This document shows, piece after piece, positions 22,845 to 30,480 of a DNA stretch of 32,353 bases. The DNA lies in assembly GCA_031549665.1 (NCBI GenBank), contig JAVBPJ010000020.1, positions 1-32,353 of the forward strand. The letters are read 5' to 3'. The DNA is from Rikenella sp031549665 (GTDB taxonomy: Bacteria > Bacteroidota > Bacteroidia > Bacteroidales > Rikenellaceae). A program made the position numbers and the translations under genes. A model generated the notes under the pieces. It saw nothing but the letters and a program-made list of their open reading frames with translations. It had not been told where the DNA came from and did no database searches. Each line of letters begins with the position of its first letter. Position 1 is the stretch's first letter.

Positions 22845-23745
22845 CACCTTCCGCTTTTTCCACTGCCTGGGTGTACCGGAAGGGGGTCGCACGGGTGATT
22901 TTCGACCCGTCGTACAGCAGGGTCAGGTCTGCGGCGGCATCCAGCACGGGAGCGATCCGGGCGCCTGTCCGCAACAGCCAGCCGGGCAGGTGCAGGCGGG
23001 GTTTTCCGCCCACTTGTTCGATCAGGCTGCGGACCGGAACGTTCTCGCTGCAAAGCAGGTAGCGTTCGCCCCACGCCGACGGGGTTTCGGCCAGCGCGAC
23101 CAGCGCCCGCGCCACGTCCCGGGCGCTCACCAGGCCGATGGTTCCGTCAATCCAGACCCCACAGGCTGCCGTGCGCCGGATGGCCCTTACCAGCGGCGGC
23201 GTTTTTCCGCCGGGCCGTTCGCCCCAAATAACGGCGGGCGAAGCGACCACCACGCGCAGGCCGTGAGCGGCGGCCCGCCAAACCTCGTTTTCGGCCAGAA
23301 ATTTGGCCCGCGAGTAGGGCGACTGCGTGCCGATGGAGCCGAACAGGGTGGTTTCGTCCACCCGGGCCGGCGGATCGACCCGCCCCAGGGCGGCGATCGA
23401 ACTGACATGGACAAAGAGCGGCGGCGTGGGCTGTTCGGCGGCGGCGACCAACAGGTTATGGGTCATCTCCACGTGTTCGCGCACCAGTTGTTCCCCGCCC
23501 CGAATGCGGCCCACCTGTACCTGTGCGGCGCAGTGAAAAACCACCTCGACCCCTTGCAGGGCTCGTCGACAATCGTCCAGGTCGAACAGATCGCCCCGGA
23601 ATACTTCGACGGCATCACCCGGTGGAAGCGGAGCCTGTCCCGAACGGGAGAACAGGCGCAGGCGCCACTCCCCCCCTCGGGCGAGTTCTTCGGCCAGGTG
23701 GCCGCCCACCAGTCCGGTGGCTCCGGTGATCAGTGCCTGTCTCAT
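22840..23745 (-). CDS. NAD(P)-dependent epimerase/dehydratase (extended SDR)
   Basis: This 301-residue Rossmann-fold enzyme has the nucleotide-binding loop TGATGLVG (residues 7-14), an acidic segment GDLFDLDD near 51, and the catalytic Ser (HVSSIAALG) with Tyr and Lys in YSRAK. This is the extended short-chain dehydrogenase pattern of sugar-nucleotide epimerases and dihydroflavonol-type reductases. The substrate cannot be named. Its ATG overlaps the dprA stop by 4 nt (ATGA), so it is translationally coupled to dprA. Co-expression with dprA is common in Bacteroidota and does not in itself suggest a shared pathway. It ends just before the rpmB promoter. Confidence 0.9.
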   Translation of the reverse strand: MRQALITGATGLVGGHLAEELARGGEWRLRLFSRSGQAPLPPGDAVEVFRGDLFDLDDCRRALQGVEVVFHCAAQVQVGRIRGGEQLVREHVEMTHNLLVAAAEQPTPPLFVHVSSIAALGRVDPPARVDETTLFGSIGTQSPYSRAKFLAENEVWRAAAHGLRVVVASPAVIWGERPGGKTPPLVRAIRRTAACGVWIDGTIGLVSARDVARALVALAETPSAWGERYLLCSENVPVRSLIEQVGGKPRLHLPGWLLRTGARIAPVLDAAADLTLLYDGSKITRATPFRYTQAVEKAEGV

Positions 23746-24839
23746 CGTTTCGAGGTTTTGTAGTACTGTTTGTAGTTGTTGCGTTCAACCAGCCCCAGGC
23801 TGCACAGTTGGCCCAGCAGGCTGGCGGTTTGGGGCAGTTCCAGATCGAACCGTTCGGACGCCTCTTCCAAATCGAACGTGGCCGTATCGGGGAGCTTGTC
23901 GAGGGCCTCGCGCAGCCGTTCGGCGATTCGCTCCGGCGGAACCGGCGGCCGGTCGGTGCGTTTCCACCCCAGGGCCTGCGCAATGTTTTCGACCGACTGG
24001 TACATGGCCGCCTTGTTGGTGCGGATCAGCGCGTTGGTTCCCTCCGAGGCGGCGTCCTCCAGCCGTCCGGCGATGGCGAACACCTCCTTGTGGTAGCTGT
24101 CGGCCAAGTCGGCCGTGATGAGCGATCCGCCCCGCGCGGCCGACTCCACCACCACCGTGGCGGGCGACAGGCCGGCGATGATCCGGTTGCGGGCGATGAA
24201 ATTGCCGCGGTCGATCACCGTTTCGGGAGGACGGTCCGAAACAATCGCCCCTCCCGCATCCAGCAACTGCCGGGCCAGGTAGTAATGGCTTCGGGGGACA
24301 ATGTCGTCGACCCACCCAGCCATTACGGCTACGGTGCGGAGCCGGTATTTGAGGGCCGCCGCGTGGGCCGCCTTGTCGACGCCAAAGGCCAGTCCGCTCA
24401 CCACCACGGCATCGGGAAAGGCCACCGCCAGGTCGCGTACCAGCCCTTCGCAGGCTTGCAATCCCTGCAGGGTGGCGCTGCGTGTGCCCACCACCGACAG
24501 CCAGTGTCCGGCGTTGAAGTCGACCCCTCCCCGAACGTAAAGCAGGCGGGGAGCGTCGGCGCACTCGAGCAGTTCGTTCGGATAGGCCGCATCGCCCCGC
24601 ATCAGCACGCGGACTCCGCCGGCGGCGCAGCGGTCGAGAATTTCTCCGGCCCGTCCCAACGTGTCGGACAGGGCGATGGAAGCGGCCAGCTTGGGCGAAG
24701 CGCCGGCAGCGGCCAGCGCCTCGGGCGAGGCCTCCAGCACCGCGGTCGCCGAACCGAAGTGGTCCAGCAGCCGGCTCTCGTTCCGGCTGCCGACCCCCTC
24801 GATCAACGACAGGGCGACGGCATGCAGCAGCGTGTTCAT
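23742..24839 (-). CDS. dprA: DNA-processing protein DprA
   Basis: This 365-residue protein loads RecA on incoming single-stranded DNA in natural transformation. The N-terminal helical/HhH part (about 1-70) contains ALSLIEGVGSRNESRLL. The Rossmann core (about 75-285) shows LSVVGTRSATLQG, VVSGLAFGVDKAAHAAAL, and NRIIAGLSPATVVVESAARG with the GGSLITADLA segment. The C-terminal winged helix, DML1-like, is present from about 300 (LREALDKLPDTATFDLEEAS). The length is full for Bacteroidota DprA. The ATG at 24839 is 16 nt past a -7 box TACCTTTA. It heads a two-gene unit with the epimerase. No other competence genes are in the window, so active transformation cannot be claimed. Confidence 0.96.
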   Translation of the reverse strand: MNTLLHAVALSLIEGVGSRNESRLLDHFGSATAVLEASPEALAAAGASPKLAASIALSDTLGRAGEILDRCAAGGVRVLMRGDAAYPNELLECADAPRLLYVRGGVDFNAGHWLSVVGTRSATLQGLQACEGLVRDLAVAFPDAVVVSGLAFGVDKAAHAAALKYRLRTVAVMAGWVDDIVPRSHYYLARQLLDAGGAIVSDRPPETVIDRGNFIARNRIIAGLSPATVVVESAARGGSLITADLADSYHKEVFAIAGRLEDAASEGTNALIRTNKAAMYQSVENIAQALGWKRTDRPPVPPERIAERLREALDKLPDTATFDLEEASERFDLELPQTASLLGQLCSLGLVERNNYKQYYKTSKR

Positions 24840-24855
24840 GGGCGATTCAATCGGC

Positions 24856-24863
24856 TAAAGGTA
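24856..24863 (-). promoter_or_regulatory. -7 box of dprA
   Basis: TACCTTTA on the minus strand, one base off TAnnTTTG, lies 16 nt before ATG 24839. It is divergent from the sensor kinase box at 24918. Confidence 0.5.
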
Positions 24864-24917
24864 CATTTATTCCCGCACAGAACCAATCGGAGTGGATGCA
24901 GACCCCGTAAAAATCGC

Positions 24918-24925
24918 TACCTTTA
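24918..24925 (+). promoter_or_regulatory. -7 box of sensor kinase operon
   Basis: TACCTTTA lies 11 nt before ATG 24937. It argues against the in-frame GTG at 24892 as the start codon. Confidence 0.5.
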
Positions 24926-24936
24926 CCCTCGGAATT

Positions 24937-25896
24937 ATGGTACTGCTGATTCTTCTTCTGGTGTCGATTGTGCTGCAGCTTTTTGCGGCAGGGGTGGCCA
25001 TAAAACTTACCCGCACCACCAAATACAACTCGTCGTGGATACTCTTCACCATCGCGCTGGTGGTGATGTGCGCGATGCGGGTGGACGAGTTTGCGCAGGA
25101 ACTGGCCCGGCAAAAAGGAAACGAACACTCGTTTTCACTTCCTCCCGAAGTGTACGTCTGGGCGGGGGTTCTCACCTCGCTCTGCTTTGCGGTGGGGGTG
25201 TTTATGATCCGCAAGGTATTGAACTACATATCGCTGCGCGAAGGGCAGCGCCGCAACAGCGAAAAGCGAATCCTCAGCGCCGTCATCCGGGCCGAGGAGA
25301 ACCAGCGTCAACTCTTCTCCAAGGAGCTGCACGACGGACTGGGACCCCTGCTCTCGTCGGCCAAGATGGGTATCTCGTCCATCGCCCGCGAGGCGCTCGA
25401 CGATCGGCAGCGGGCCGTTCTCGACAACAGCGACTACGTGATCGACCAGGCGATCAACAGCCTCAAGGAGATATCCAACAACCTCAGCCCCCACATCCTC
25501 GAAAATTTCGGCGTGGCCCGCGCCCTCGGCACGTTCGTCCAAAAGCTGCAACCCCTGGACGGCCCCCAAATCGAATTTACCACCAACATGCAGCGCGAAC
25601 GTTTCGACCCCGACCGCGAGGTGATTCTCTACCGCGTGCTGTGCGAACTGGTCAACAACAGCCTCAAACACGCCGCCGCCAGGCAGGTCAAGGTCGATCT
25701 CCGGCTCGAACGCGGCGGAGTGGTGGAGGCCTCGGTCGAGGACGACGGATGCGGCTTCGATCCCGAAGCGGCGGGCGATCGCGGCATGGGCCTCTCGAAC
25801 GTCGCCTCGCGGATCAGCTCGATACGGGGCGAACTCCGCATCGAAAGCCGTCCCCGCAGGGGGACGAAAGTAACGGTTCGTATCAACACCAACTGA
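24937..25896 (+). CDS. Sensor histidine kinase (NarL-type, HisKA_3)
   Basis: This 319-residue membrane kinase has three hydrophobic segments at about 1-23, 33-48 and 72-91, without a large sensor domain. The loop between helices 2 and 3 is only about 24 residues, so sensing is probably within or near the membrane. A helical linker leads to the dimerisation box KELHDGLGPLL, with phospho-accepting His132. The ATPase domain follows: N box ELVNNSLKHAA, G1 DDGCGFD and G2 GMGLSNVASRI. ATG 24937 is chosen because a -7 box lies 11 nt before it. The response regulator gene starts 5 nt after the stop. The stimulus is unknown. Confidence 0.95.
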   Translation: MVLLILLLVSIVLQLFAAGVAIKLTRTTKYNSSWILFTIALVVMCAMRVDEFAQELARQKGNEHSFSLPPEVYVWAGVLTSLCFAVGVFMIRKVLNYISLREGQRRNSEKRILSAVIRAEENQRQLFSKELHDGLGPLLSSAKMGISSIAREALDDRQRAVLDNSDYVIDQAINSLKEISNNLSPHILENFGVARALGTFVQKLQPLDGPQIEFTTNMQRERFDPDREVILYRVLCELVNNSLKHAAARQVKVDLRLERGGVVEASVEDDGCGFDPEAAGDRGMGLSNVASRISSIRGELRIESRPRRGTKVTVRINTN

Positions 25897-25901
25897 TTTT
25901 G

Positions 25902-26567
25902 ATGGACGGCTCCCAACCATACACCGTGCTGCTGGTCGACGACCACACCCTGTTCCGCGGCGGCCTGAAGCTGCTGCTCGACGGCCATCCCGACTACCGG
26001 GTGGCGGGCGAGGCTTCGACGGGGATCGAGATGCTCGACTGGTTGGCCGCCCACCCCCGCCCCGACGCCGTACTGCTCGACATTGCGATGCCCGGAATGT
26101 CCGGCATCGAAGCCGCCGCCGAAGCGCTGCGGCGCGACCCCGAGTTGCGGATCATCACCCTGTCCATGTTCGGCGAACAGGACTACTACTTCCAAATGGT
26201 GTCGCTGGGAGTGAAGGGATTTTTGCTCAAAAATTCCCACATCGAAGAGGTTTACGCCGCCCTGCGGCAAGTGCTTGAGGGAGGCTCCTATTTCTCGCAG
26301 GAGCTGCTTTTCAACCTGGTCAGCAACCTGCGCACCTCCTCGTCCGAACCGGAACCCGAGGCGGCCTCCGACCCGCTTTCGGAACGCGAACGCGAAATCC
26401 TGCTGCTGATCTGCAAAGGGATGACCAATGCCGAGATCGGCGAACGCCTGTTCATCAGCAAACGAACCGTCGACAAGCACCGCGCCAACATCCTTGAAAA
26501 AACAGCCTGCAAAAATACGGCGAATTTGGTGGTCTACGCCATCAAACACCGGATGGTAGAGATCTGA
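25902..26567 (+). CDS. Response regulator, NarL/LuxR family
   Basis: This 221-residue DNA-binding response regulator has a receiver domain (1-125) with acidic pair Asp13-Asp14, phospho-acceptor Asp60 in VLLDIAMPG and the conserved Lys in LLKNS. A linker rich in Glu/Ser/Pro follows (about 142-155), then a LuxR-type helix-turn-helix with LSEREREILLLICKGMTNAEIGE and SKRTVDKHRANI split over about 158-200. It is the partner of the kinase 5 nt upstream. ATG 25902 is the first start after the kinase. A much longer in-frame open frame runs from 23733 but is antisense to dprA and the epimerase and is not the gene. Targets are unknown; no nearby gene shows an obvious binding site. Confidence 0.95.
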   Translation: MDGSQPYTVLLVDDHTLFRGGLKLLLDGHPDYRVAGEASTGIEMLDWLAAHPRPDAVLLDIAMPGMSGIEAAAEALRRDPELRIITLSMFGEQDYYFQMVSLGVKGFLLKNSHIEEVYAALRQVLEGGSYFSQELLFNLVSNLRTSSSEPEPEAASDPLSEREREILLLICKGMTNAEIGERLFISKRTVDKHRANILEKTACKNTANLVVYAIKHRMVEI

Positions 26568-26605
26568 CGCGACCGTTTTGCGGTAAAATCGACCGCGAAA
26601 AGCCC

Positions 26606-26613
26606 TACCTTTG
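26606..26613 (+). promoter_or_regulatory. -7 box directly before DUF4271 start
   Basis: TACCTTTG is a perfect match, and only 4 nt separate it from ATG 26618. Transcription should start at or inside the start codon, giving a leaderless mRNA. A TTTG at 26577-26580 is 25 nt upstream, longer than the usual 19-21. Confidence 0.6.
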
Positions 26614-26617
26614 CGCC

Positions 26618-27445
26618 ATGGACACGACGCAGCTATCGCCCCCCGCCCTCGGTTCGGCCTCGCGGCCCGAAGCTGTCGTGTGGGCCCGGCAGCCCGACTG
26701 GAACGCCTACCAGCGCGATCCGTCCCTGCTGCTGCAACGCGCCGAAAGCCCCCGGCAGGTGTGGGGGGTCTACTCCCAACAGGCCGGAACCAAACGATCG
26801 CCCCTGCCCCGGCCTGCGGATCCGCCCGCCTGGCAGGTACCGCTGGCCGCGGTGGTTGTGCTCTGTTTTTACTGCTACCTGCTGTTCCGGTTCCGGCCCC
26901 ACATCCTGCTTTGCCTCAAAAATATGGGAAGCGCCCAAAAGGAACTCTCCCTGCAACAGGGCTACGGGGTCGATTTCGCCCGTTTCCGCTGGCTCTCGGC
27001 GGGGTTGGCCGCTTTGGGCCTGTCGACGTTCATGATCGCCTGGCTCGACCGGCAGGTCGAGGTGGACAAGGCCCTCCTTTTCGGCGGCGTCTTGGGCGTG
27101 GTGGTCGCCATTGGAATCTACCGCCGGCTGGCGATCCAGTTGATCGGTTGGGGGGCCGACGACCGCACCCTCGCACGCGATCTGCGTTTTTTGAACCAGC
27201 TCGATTTTGTCATTCTCGGCCTGTTCTACACCCTTCCGGCCATGCTGATCGGGCTTGGCGGCCGCCTTTTTACGGCAGGGTTCGTACTGTTGGGATTGCT
27301 GCTTTGCTACCACTATCAAATCCTGTTTCAGTACTTTAGTTCCCGTTCGTTTTCCAAATTGCATTGGTTTTTGTACCTTTGCGCCGTCGAATTTTTGCCG
27401 ATCAGTTTTGTGGTTGCGTGGGCCCTGCGAGGAGGAGCCTTGTAA
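26618..27445 (+). CDS. DUF4271 family membrane protein
   Basis: This 275-residue inner-membrane protein has a soluble N-terminus of about 70 residues followed by six hydrophobic helices at about 70-90, 128-147, 150-170, 193-212, 215-235 and 248-268. The last helix carries LHWFLYLCAVEFLPISFV, the signature of DUF4271. The family is found in Bacteroidota directly before hemD, as here. No function is known. A -7 box lies 4 nt before the ATG, so the transcript is probably leaderless. The hemD start follows 40 nt after the stop, and hemD, rnpA and yidD then overlap one another, so one operon of four genes is likely. The high Pro/Ala content of the N-terminal part suggests a flexible cytoplasmic segment. 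Confidence 0.9.
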   Translation: MDTTQLSPPALGSASRPEAVVWARQPDWNAYQRDPSLLLQRAESPRQVWGVYSQQAGTKRSPLPRPADPPAWQVPLAAVVVLCFYCYLLFRFRPHILLCLKNMGSAQKELSLQQGYGVDFARFRWLSAGLAALGLSTFMIAWLDRQVEVDKALLFGGVLGVVVAIGIYRRLAIQLIGWGADDRTLARDLRFLNQLDFVILGLFYTLPAMLIGLGGRLFTAGFVLLGLLLCYHYQILFQYFSSRSFSKLHWFLYLCAVEFLPISFVVAWALRGGAL

Positions 27446-27474
27446 GACGGCCTTTCCGATAGTTACAAAGAACG

Positions 27475-27479
27475 AGGAG
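27475..27479 (+). promoter_or_regulatory. Shine-Dalgarno site deciding the TTG start of hemD
   Basis: AGGAG lies 6 nt before the TTG at 27486. Such a strong Shine-Dalgarno site is uncommon in Bacteroidota and supports the rare TTG start. Confidence 0.65.
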
Positions 27480-27485
27480 AGCACA

Positions 27486-28568
27486 TTGAGAGTAAAAAAA
27501 ATCCTGGTAGCCCAACCGGCGCCTTCGTCCGATAAGTCCCCCTTTACCGAGCTTATCAGCAAACACAAAATCAGCGTTGATTTCCGTCCCTTCATCGCTG
27601 TCGAGGGGGTAAGCCTCAAAGAGTTCCGGGCGCAACGGGTCGATGTACTGGCCCACACGGCCGTGATCTTCACCAGCCGCAAGACGGTCGATCACTTCTT
27701 CCGCCTGTGCGAAGAGGCCCGGCTGACGGTTCCCGAAACGATGAAATACTTCTGCGTTACCGAGGCCATCGCCCTGTACCTGCAAAAGTACATCGTCTAC
27801 CGCAAGCGCAAGATTTTCTATGGGGCCGGCACCTTCTCCGAGCTGCTCGACGTCATTGCCAAACACAAGGACGAAAAATTCCTGGTGGCCCTGTCCGAAC
27901 CGCACAAACCCGAAATCCCGCAACAACTTGCGCGGCTCGGCGTGAAGCACACGAAAGCGATCCTGACCCGCACCATCCCCCAAAACCTGCTCGACGTCCG
28001 CCTGAACGACTATCACCTGGTGGCCTGTTACAGCTCGGCCGATGTCCGCGCCCTGCAACACAACTTTCCGAGCCTGCCCGACGGGCTGATCGTTGCCGCC
28101 CTGGGAGCTTCGACCGCGCAGGAGGCCCAGGACAAAGGAATTCCGGTCGACGTGATGGCCCCGACCCCCCACTTCCCCTCGCTGACCATGGCCATCGACC
28201 ATTTCTTGACCGCCCTGCATGCCGGAGAATCGGTCGATTCGTTCAAGTACGTGCGCCCCGAACCTGCGCCTGAGCCCCTTAAAAAAGGAACGGCGCGCTC
28301 CTCTTCCCGACCGTCCGCCGCCGCGAAATCGGCGCCGAAAATCTCCGCCGCCTCGAAAGCGACGGCCGCTTCAAAAGGAGCCTCCGCCCCGAAAGCAGTC
28401 GCAAAACCGAAGGCCGCCGCTGTTGCCCCAAAACCGAAGGCCGCACCGAAATCAGCAACCCCGCTGAAACCCGCGGCAGCTTCGAAACCGGCCGCCGCCG
28501 GTAAATCCATCGTTAAATCCGCCGCCCCCCAAGCGGCCTCCACACGTGCAAAAAAAGCCGGAAAATAA
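27486..28568 (+). CDS. hemD: Uroporphyrinogen-III synthase with basic Ala/Lys/Pro tail
   Basis: This 360-residue protein cyclises hydroxymethylbilane in haem/corrin synthesis through its first ~255 residues. They match the Bacteroidota HemD pattern: KKILVAQPAPSSDKSPFTEL, HTAVIFTSRKTVDHFF, VTEAIALYLQKY and AALGASTAQEA. The start is TTG 27486, supported by an AGGAG site. From about residue 258 to the end there are about 100 residues of Lys, Ala, Pro and Ser in short repeats (KPKAAAVAPKPKAAP), like histone H1 tails. The last 23 bases overlap rnpA. The tail is not part of the enzyme family and may bind nucleic acid or acidic partners. Other haem genes are absent here, so the product may serve sirohaem, cobalamin or haem needs. 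Confidence 0.9.
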   Translation: MRVKKILVAQPAPSSDKSPFTELISKHKISVDFRPFIAVEGVSLKEFRAQRVDVLAHTAVIFTSRKTVDHFFRLCEEARLTVPETMKYFCVTEAIALYLQKYIVYRKRKIFYGAGTFSELLDVIAKHKDEKFLVALSEPHKPEIPQQLARLGVKHTKAILTRTIPQNLLDVRLNDYHLVACYSSADVRALQHNFPSLPDGLIVAALGASTAQEAQDKGIPVDVMAPTPHFPSLTMAIDHFLTALHAGESVDSFKYVRPEPAPEPLKKGTARSSSRPSAAAKSAPKISAASKATAASKGASAPKAVAKPKAAAVAPKPKAAPKSATPLKPAAASKPAAAGKSIVKSAAPQAASTRAKKAGK

Positions 28569-28920
28569 TCGGCTTCCGAAAGCTGAACGAGTTGCACTGC
28601 GTGCCGATATCGAACGCCTCTTCCGCTCGGGAGAGGCGTTTTTGGCCTATCCGATCCGGGCCGTTTGGCTCCGGCGGGACGATGCGGGCACTCCGCGCGT
28701 GATGGTGTCGGTACCCAAGCGCAGCCACAAGCGAGCCGTGCGGCGCAACCTGCTCAAGCGGCGCATGAGGGAGGCCTACCGGCTGCAGAAAACCCTGACG
28801 GAGTCCTCCGCTGCCCTCGACCTGGCGTTGATTTACGTGGCCAAAGAGCCGCACGATTACGACACCATCGCCGCCGCCATCCGCAAGATTCTCGAAAAAC
28901 TGTCCGCCGATGGGCGCTGA
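28546..28920 (+). CDS. rnpA: Ribonuclease P protein component
   Basis: This 124-residue basic protein assists the RNase P RNA in maturing tRNA 5' ends. The N-terminus LPKAERVALRADIERLFRSG is the usual opening helix, and the RNR signature is KRSHKRAVRRNLLKRRMREA. GTG 28546 is the only suitable start before this block, so the gene overlaps hemD by 23 bp. It also overlaps yidD by 11 bp at its end. The rnpA-yidD order is widespread in bacteria; the normal partner rpmH is not adjacent here, as in other Bacteroidota. Confidence 0.95.
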   Translation: MQKKPENNRLPKAERVALRADIERLFRSGEAFLAYPIRAVWLRRDDAGTPRVMVSVPKRSHKRAVRRNLLKRRMREAYRLQKTLTESSAALDLALIYVAKEPHDYDTIAAAIRKILEKLSADGR

Positions 28921-29143
28921 TTGGAAAAAATGGGGGGCATGGCCCCTGATTGGGTTGGTACGATTCTACCAGACGGCCATTTCACCGTTCACTCCCCCTT
29001 CGTGCCGTTTCGTGCCGACCTGTTCGCAGTATGCGCTCGAAGTGTTGCGCAGGCACGGCCCGCTGCGAGGGGGATACCTGGCGTTGCGGCGCATCCTGCG
29101 GTGCCATCCTTGGGGAGGACACGGCTACGATCCGGTTCCCTAA
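28910..29143 (+). CDS. yidD: Membrane protein insertion efficiency factor YidD
   Basis: This 77-residue protein has the YidD core FYQTAISPFTPPSCRFVPTC and SQYALEVLRRHGPLRGG, with the C-terminal RCHPWGGHGYDPVP. It is thought to help YidC-mediated membrane insertion, bound to the inner face of the membrane. The two Cys of the family (in PSCRFVPTCSQYA) and the later Cys in RCHPW are present. The ATG lies inside the end of rnpA (11-bp overlap), so translation is coupled. It is the last gene of the DUF4271-hemD-rnpA-yidD unit; the next gene is on the other strand 38 nt away. Confidence 0.97.
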   Translation: MGADWKKWGAWPLIGLVRFYQTAISPFTPPSCRFVPTCSQYALEVLRRHGPLRGGYLALRRILRCHPWGGHGYDPVP

Positions 29144-29181
29144 GTCAACGGAGGGAACCGAATCAAAGAGGGAAAGCGCTC

Positions 29182-29781
29182 TTATTCGATTTCGGCGGGT
29201 TCGATCAGGCGGTTCAGCAACGCATACACCGTCAGCCCTGACACGCTTTTGATGCCCGTTTTGCGGGTGATGTTCTTGCGGTGTGAAATTACCGTATGCA
29301 CCGAAATGTGGTGCGAGTCGGCGATTTCCTTGTTGGTGCGGCCGCGCGCCACGCCGGCCAGAATCTCGCGTTCGCGGTCGGTGAGTTCGTAGTTGTCGCC
29401 CGATTCGACAGCCTCGGGCCGTTCCTCCAGGGTGCGTTCGAGCAGCCCGGCGATGCGGGCCGGAGCGTCCCACAGCGAAATCACCGCATCGTACTGTTTG
29501 AGGTTTTCCGCCTCGAGGGGCGTGTAGACCAGCCCCACGACCAGTGCGTCGCCCGCCTCGGTCAGGCGGGAACGGATGTTGCCCCGTTGCGAGAAATCGA
29601 AAACGGCCGGATTGACCAGCAGGAAATCGGCGGCAAGGTGCTTGCCGCGTTCGGCGTAGGCGTCGAAGTCGGGGAAACAGGCCACCCACTCGAACCCGTA
29701 ATCGGCCAGCGAAAGCCGCAGTCCCTGCGACACGATGGCCGAAGGCTCGATGGCTACGATGCGTTTTTTTTGCCGGCTCAT
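29182..29781 (-). CDS. LuxR-type regulator with degenerate receiver domain
   Basis: This 199-residue transcription regulator has a receiver-like N-terminal half (about 1-120). The phospho-acceptor position is Asn57 (LLVNPAVFDF instead of LLLDxxMP), and the acidic pair is reduced to Glu12. Phosphorylation by a kinase is therefore unlikely. The C-terminal half has a complete LuxR helix-turn-helix with LTDREREILAGVARGRTNKE, then IADSHHISVHTVISHRKNI over about 131-170. Its ATG overlaps the stop of the hemerythrin gene by 4 nt (ATGA), so the two are made together. The natural reading is that activity depends on the hemerythrin partner rather than on a kinase. It also contains two Cys (35 and none nearby in a pair), so a thiol switch is not obvious. 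Targets are unknown. Confidence 0.9.
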   Translation of the reverse strand: MSRQKKRIVAIEPSAIVSQGLRLSLADYGFEWVACFPDFDAYAERGKHLAADFLLVNPAVFDFSQRGNIRSRLTEAGDALVVGLVYTPLEAENLKQYDAVISLWDAPARIAGLLERTLEERPEAVESGDNYELTDREREILAGVARGRTNKEIADSHHISVHTVISHRKNITRKTGIKSVSGLTVYALLNRLIEPAEIE

Positions 29782-30476
29782 AGGCGTTCTCTTTCCAGTC
29801 GAACCACCAGCGGAACGAGAATTTTTTCCTCGATCAGCGTGTGCTTGTTCAGGTCGCTCTCCAGCAGGTAGAGATCGAGCAGCGTGCGGTTGCGCGGCTC
29901 GGCGGGATACTCTTCGGGCAGATACTTGATCAGGATGTTTTTCAGGTCGCCCAGCTTTTCCTCGATGTTGCTGTGGTTCTCCTCGAACTGGTCGATGGTG
30001 TACCCGGGCCGGTTGCCGCCGCCCTGCGTCAACTGCAGGATGTAGGGGAATACGGTTTGTTCTTCGTAGTCGAGGTGCCGGACAACCTCGGTGCGGTAGT
30101 CTTCGTAGAAGCGGGTCAGGATGGTCGCGGTGGCCTCGGCTCCCGACTCGCCCAGCCGTTCGATGTGCCGGCCGATGTGCGGGATGTGGTTGTCGAGGTA
30201 GTCCCGGTGCGATTGGGTCAGGTAGTCGACCAGCGCTTTCGGGTCGATGGCTTCGATCTCGGCTTCGTCGGGGTGGTAGTCTTCGAAACTGTACACGTTG
30301 CAGATCAGTAGAAACAGCGAGGTGGGGATGCCGTACCGGCGGCAAACGTCGTCCACGCTCTTTTCGCCGAATCCCAGCCGGATGCCGAACCGCGACAGGA
30401 TGTACAGCAGCCGGTAGTCGTGCAGCACCAGTTCGGCCAGTTTCATGCGGGATGTATAAAAGGGAGGCTTGCTCAT
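29778..30476 (-). CDS. Hemerythrin-domain protein (RIC/ScdA/YtfE-like)
   Basis: This 232-residue di-iron protein resembles the RIC (YtfE/ScdA) repair proteins that restore iron-sulfur clusters after nitrosative or oxidative damage. The helical bundle carries the expected ligands: His90, His97 (or His100), His134-x3-Glu138, His168 and His212-x3-Glu216. The N-terminal domain resembles ScdA_N (RLLYILSRFGIRLGFGEKSV, then DDVC), but the usual Cys-Cys is replaced by Gly-Phe, so only one Cys of that motif remains. Two starts are possible: ATG 30476, only 4 nt from the -7 box, and ATG 30446, giving a normal leader and the usual ScdA_N start MKLAEL. The LuxR regulator gene overlaps its stop by 4 nt. 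Confidence 0.88.
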   Translation of the reverse strand: MSKPPFYTSRMKLAELVLHDYRLLYILSRFGIRLGFGEKSVDDVCRRYGIPTSLFLLICNVYSFEDYHPDEAEIEAIDPKALVDYLTQSHRDYLDNHIPHIGRHIERLGESGAEATATILTRFYEDYRTEVVRHLDYEEQTVFPYILQLTQGGGNRPGYTIDQFEENHSNIEEKLGDLKNILIKYLPEEYPAEPRNRTLLDLYLLESDLNKHTLIEEKILVPLVVRLERERL

Positions 30477-30480
30477 AGCG

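Noticed and set aside
23733..26567. A 944-codon open frame on the plus strand
   Set aside because: Its first two thirds are antisense to dprA and the epimerase, with no protein-like pattern; only the part from 25902 is a real gene (response regulator).
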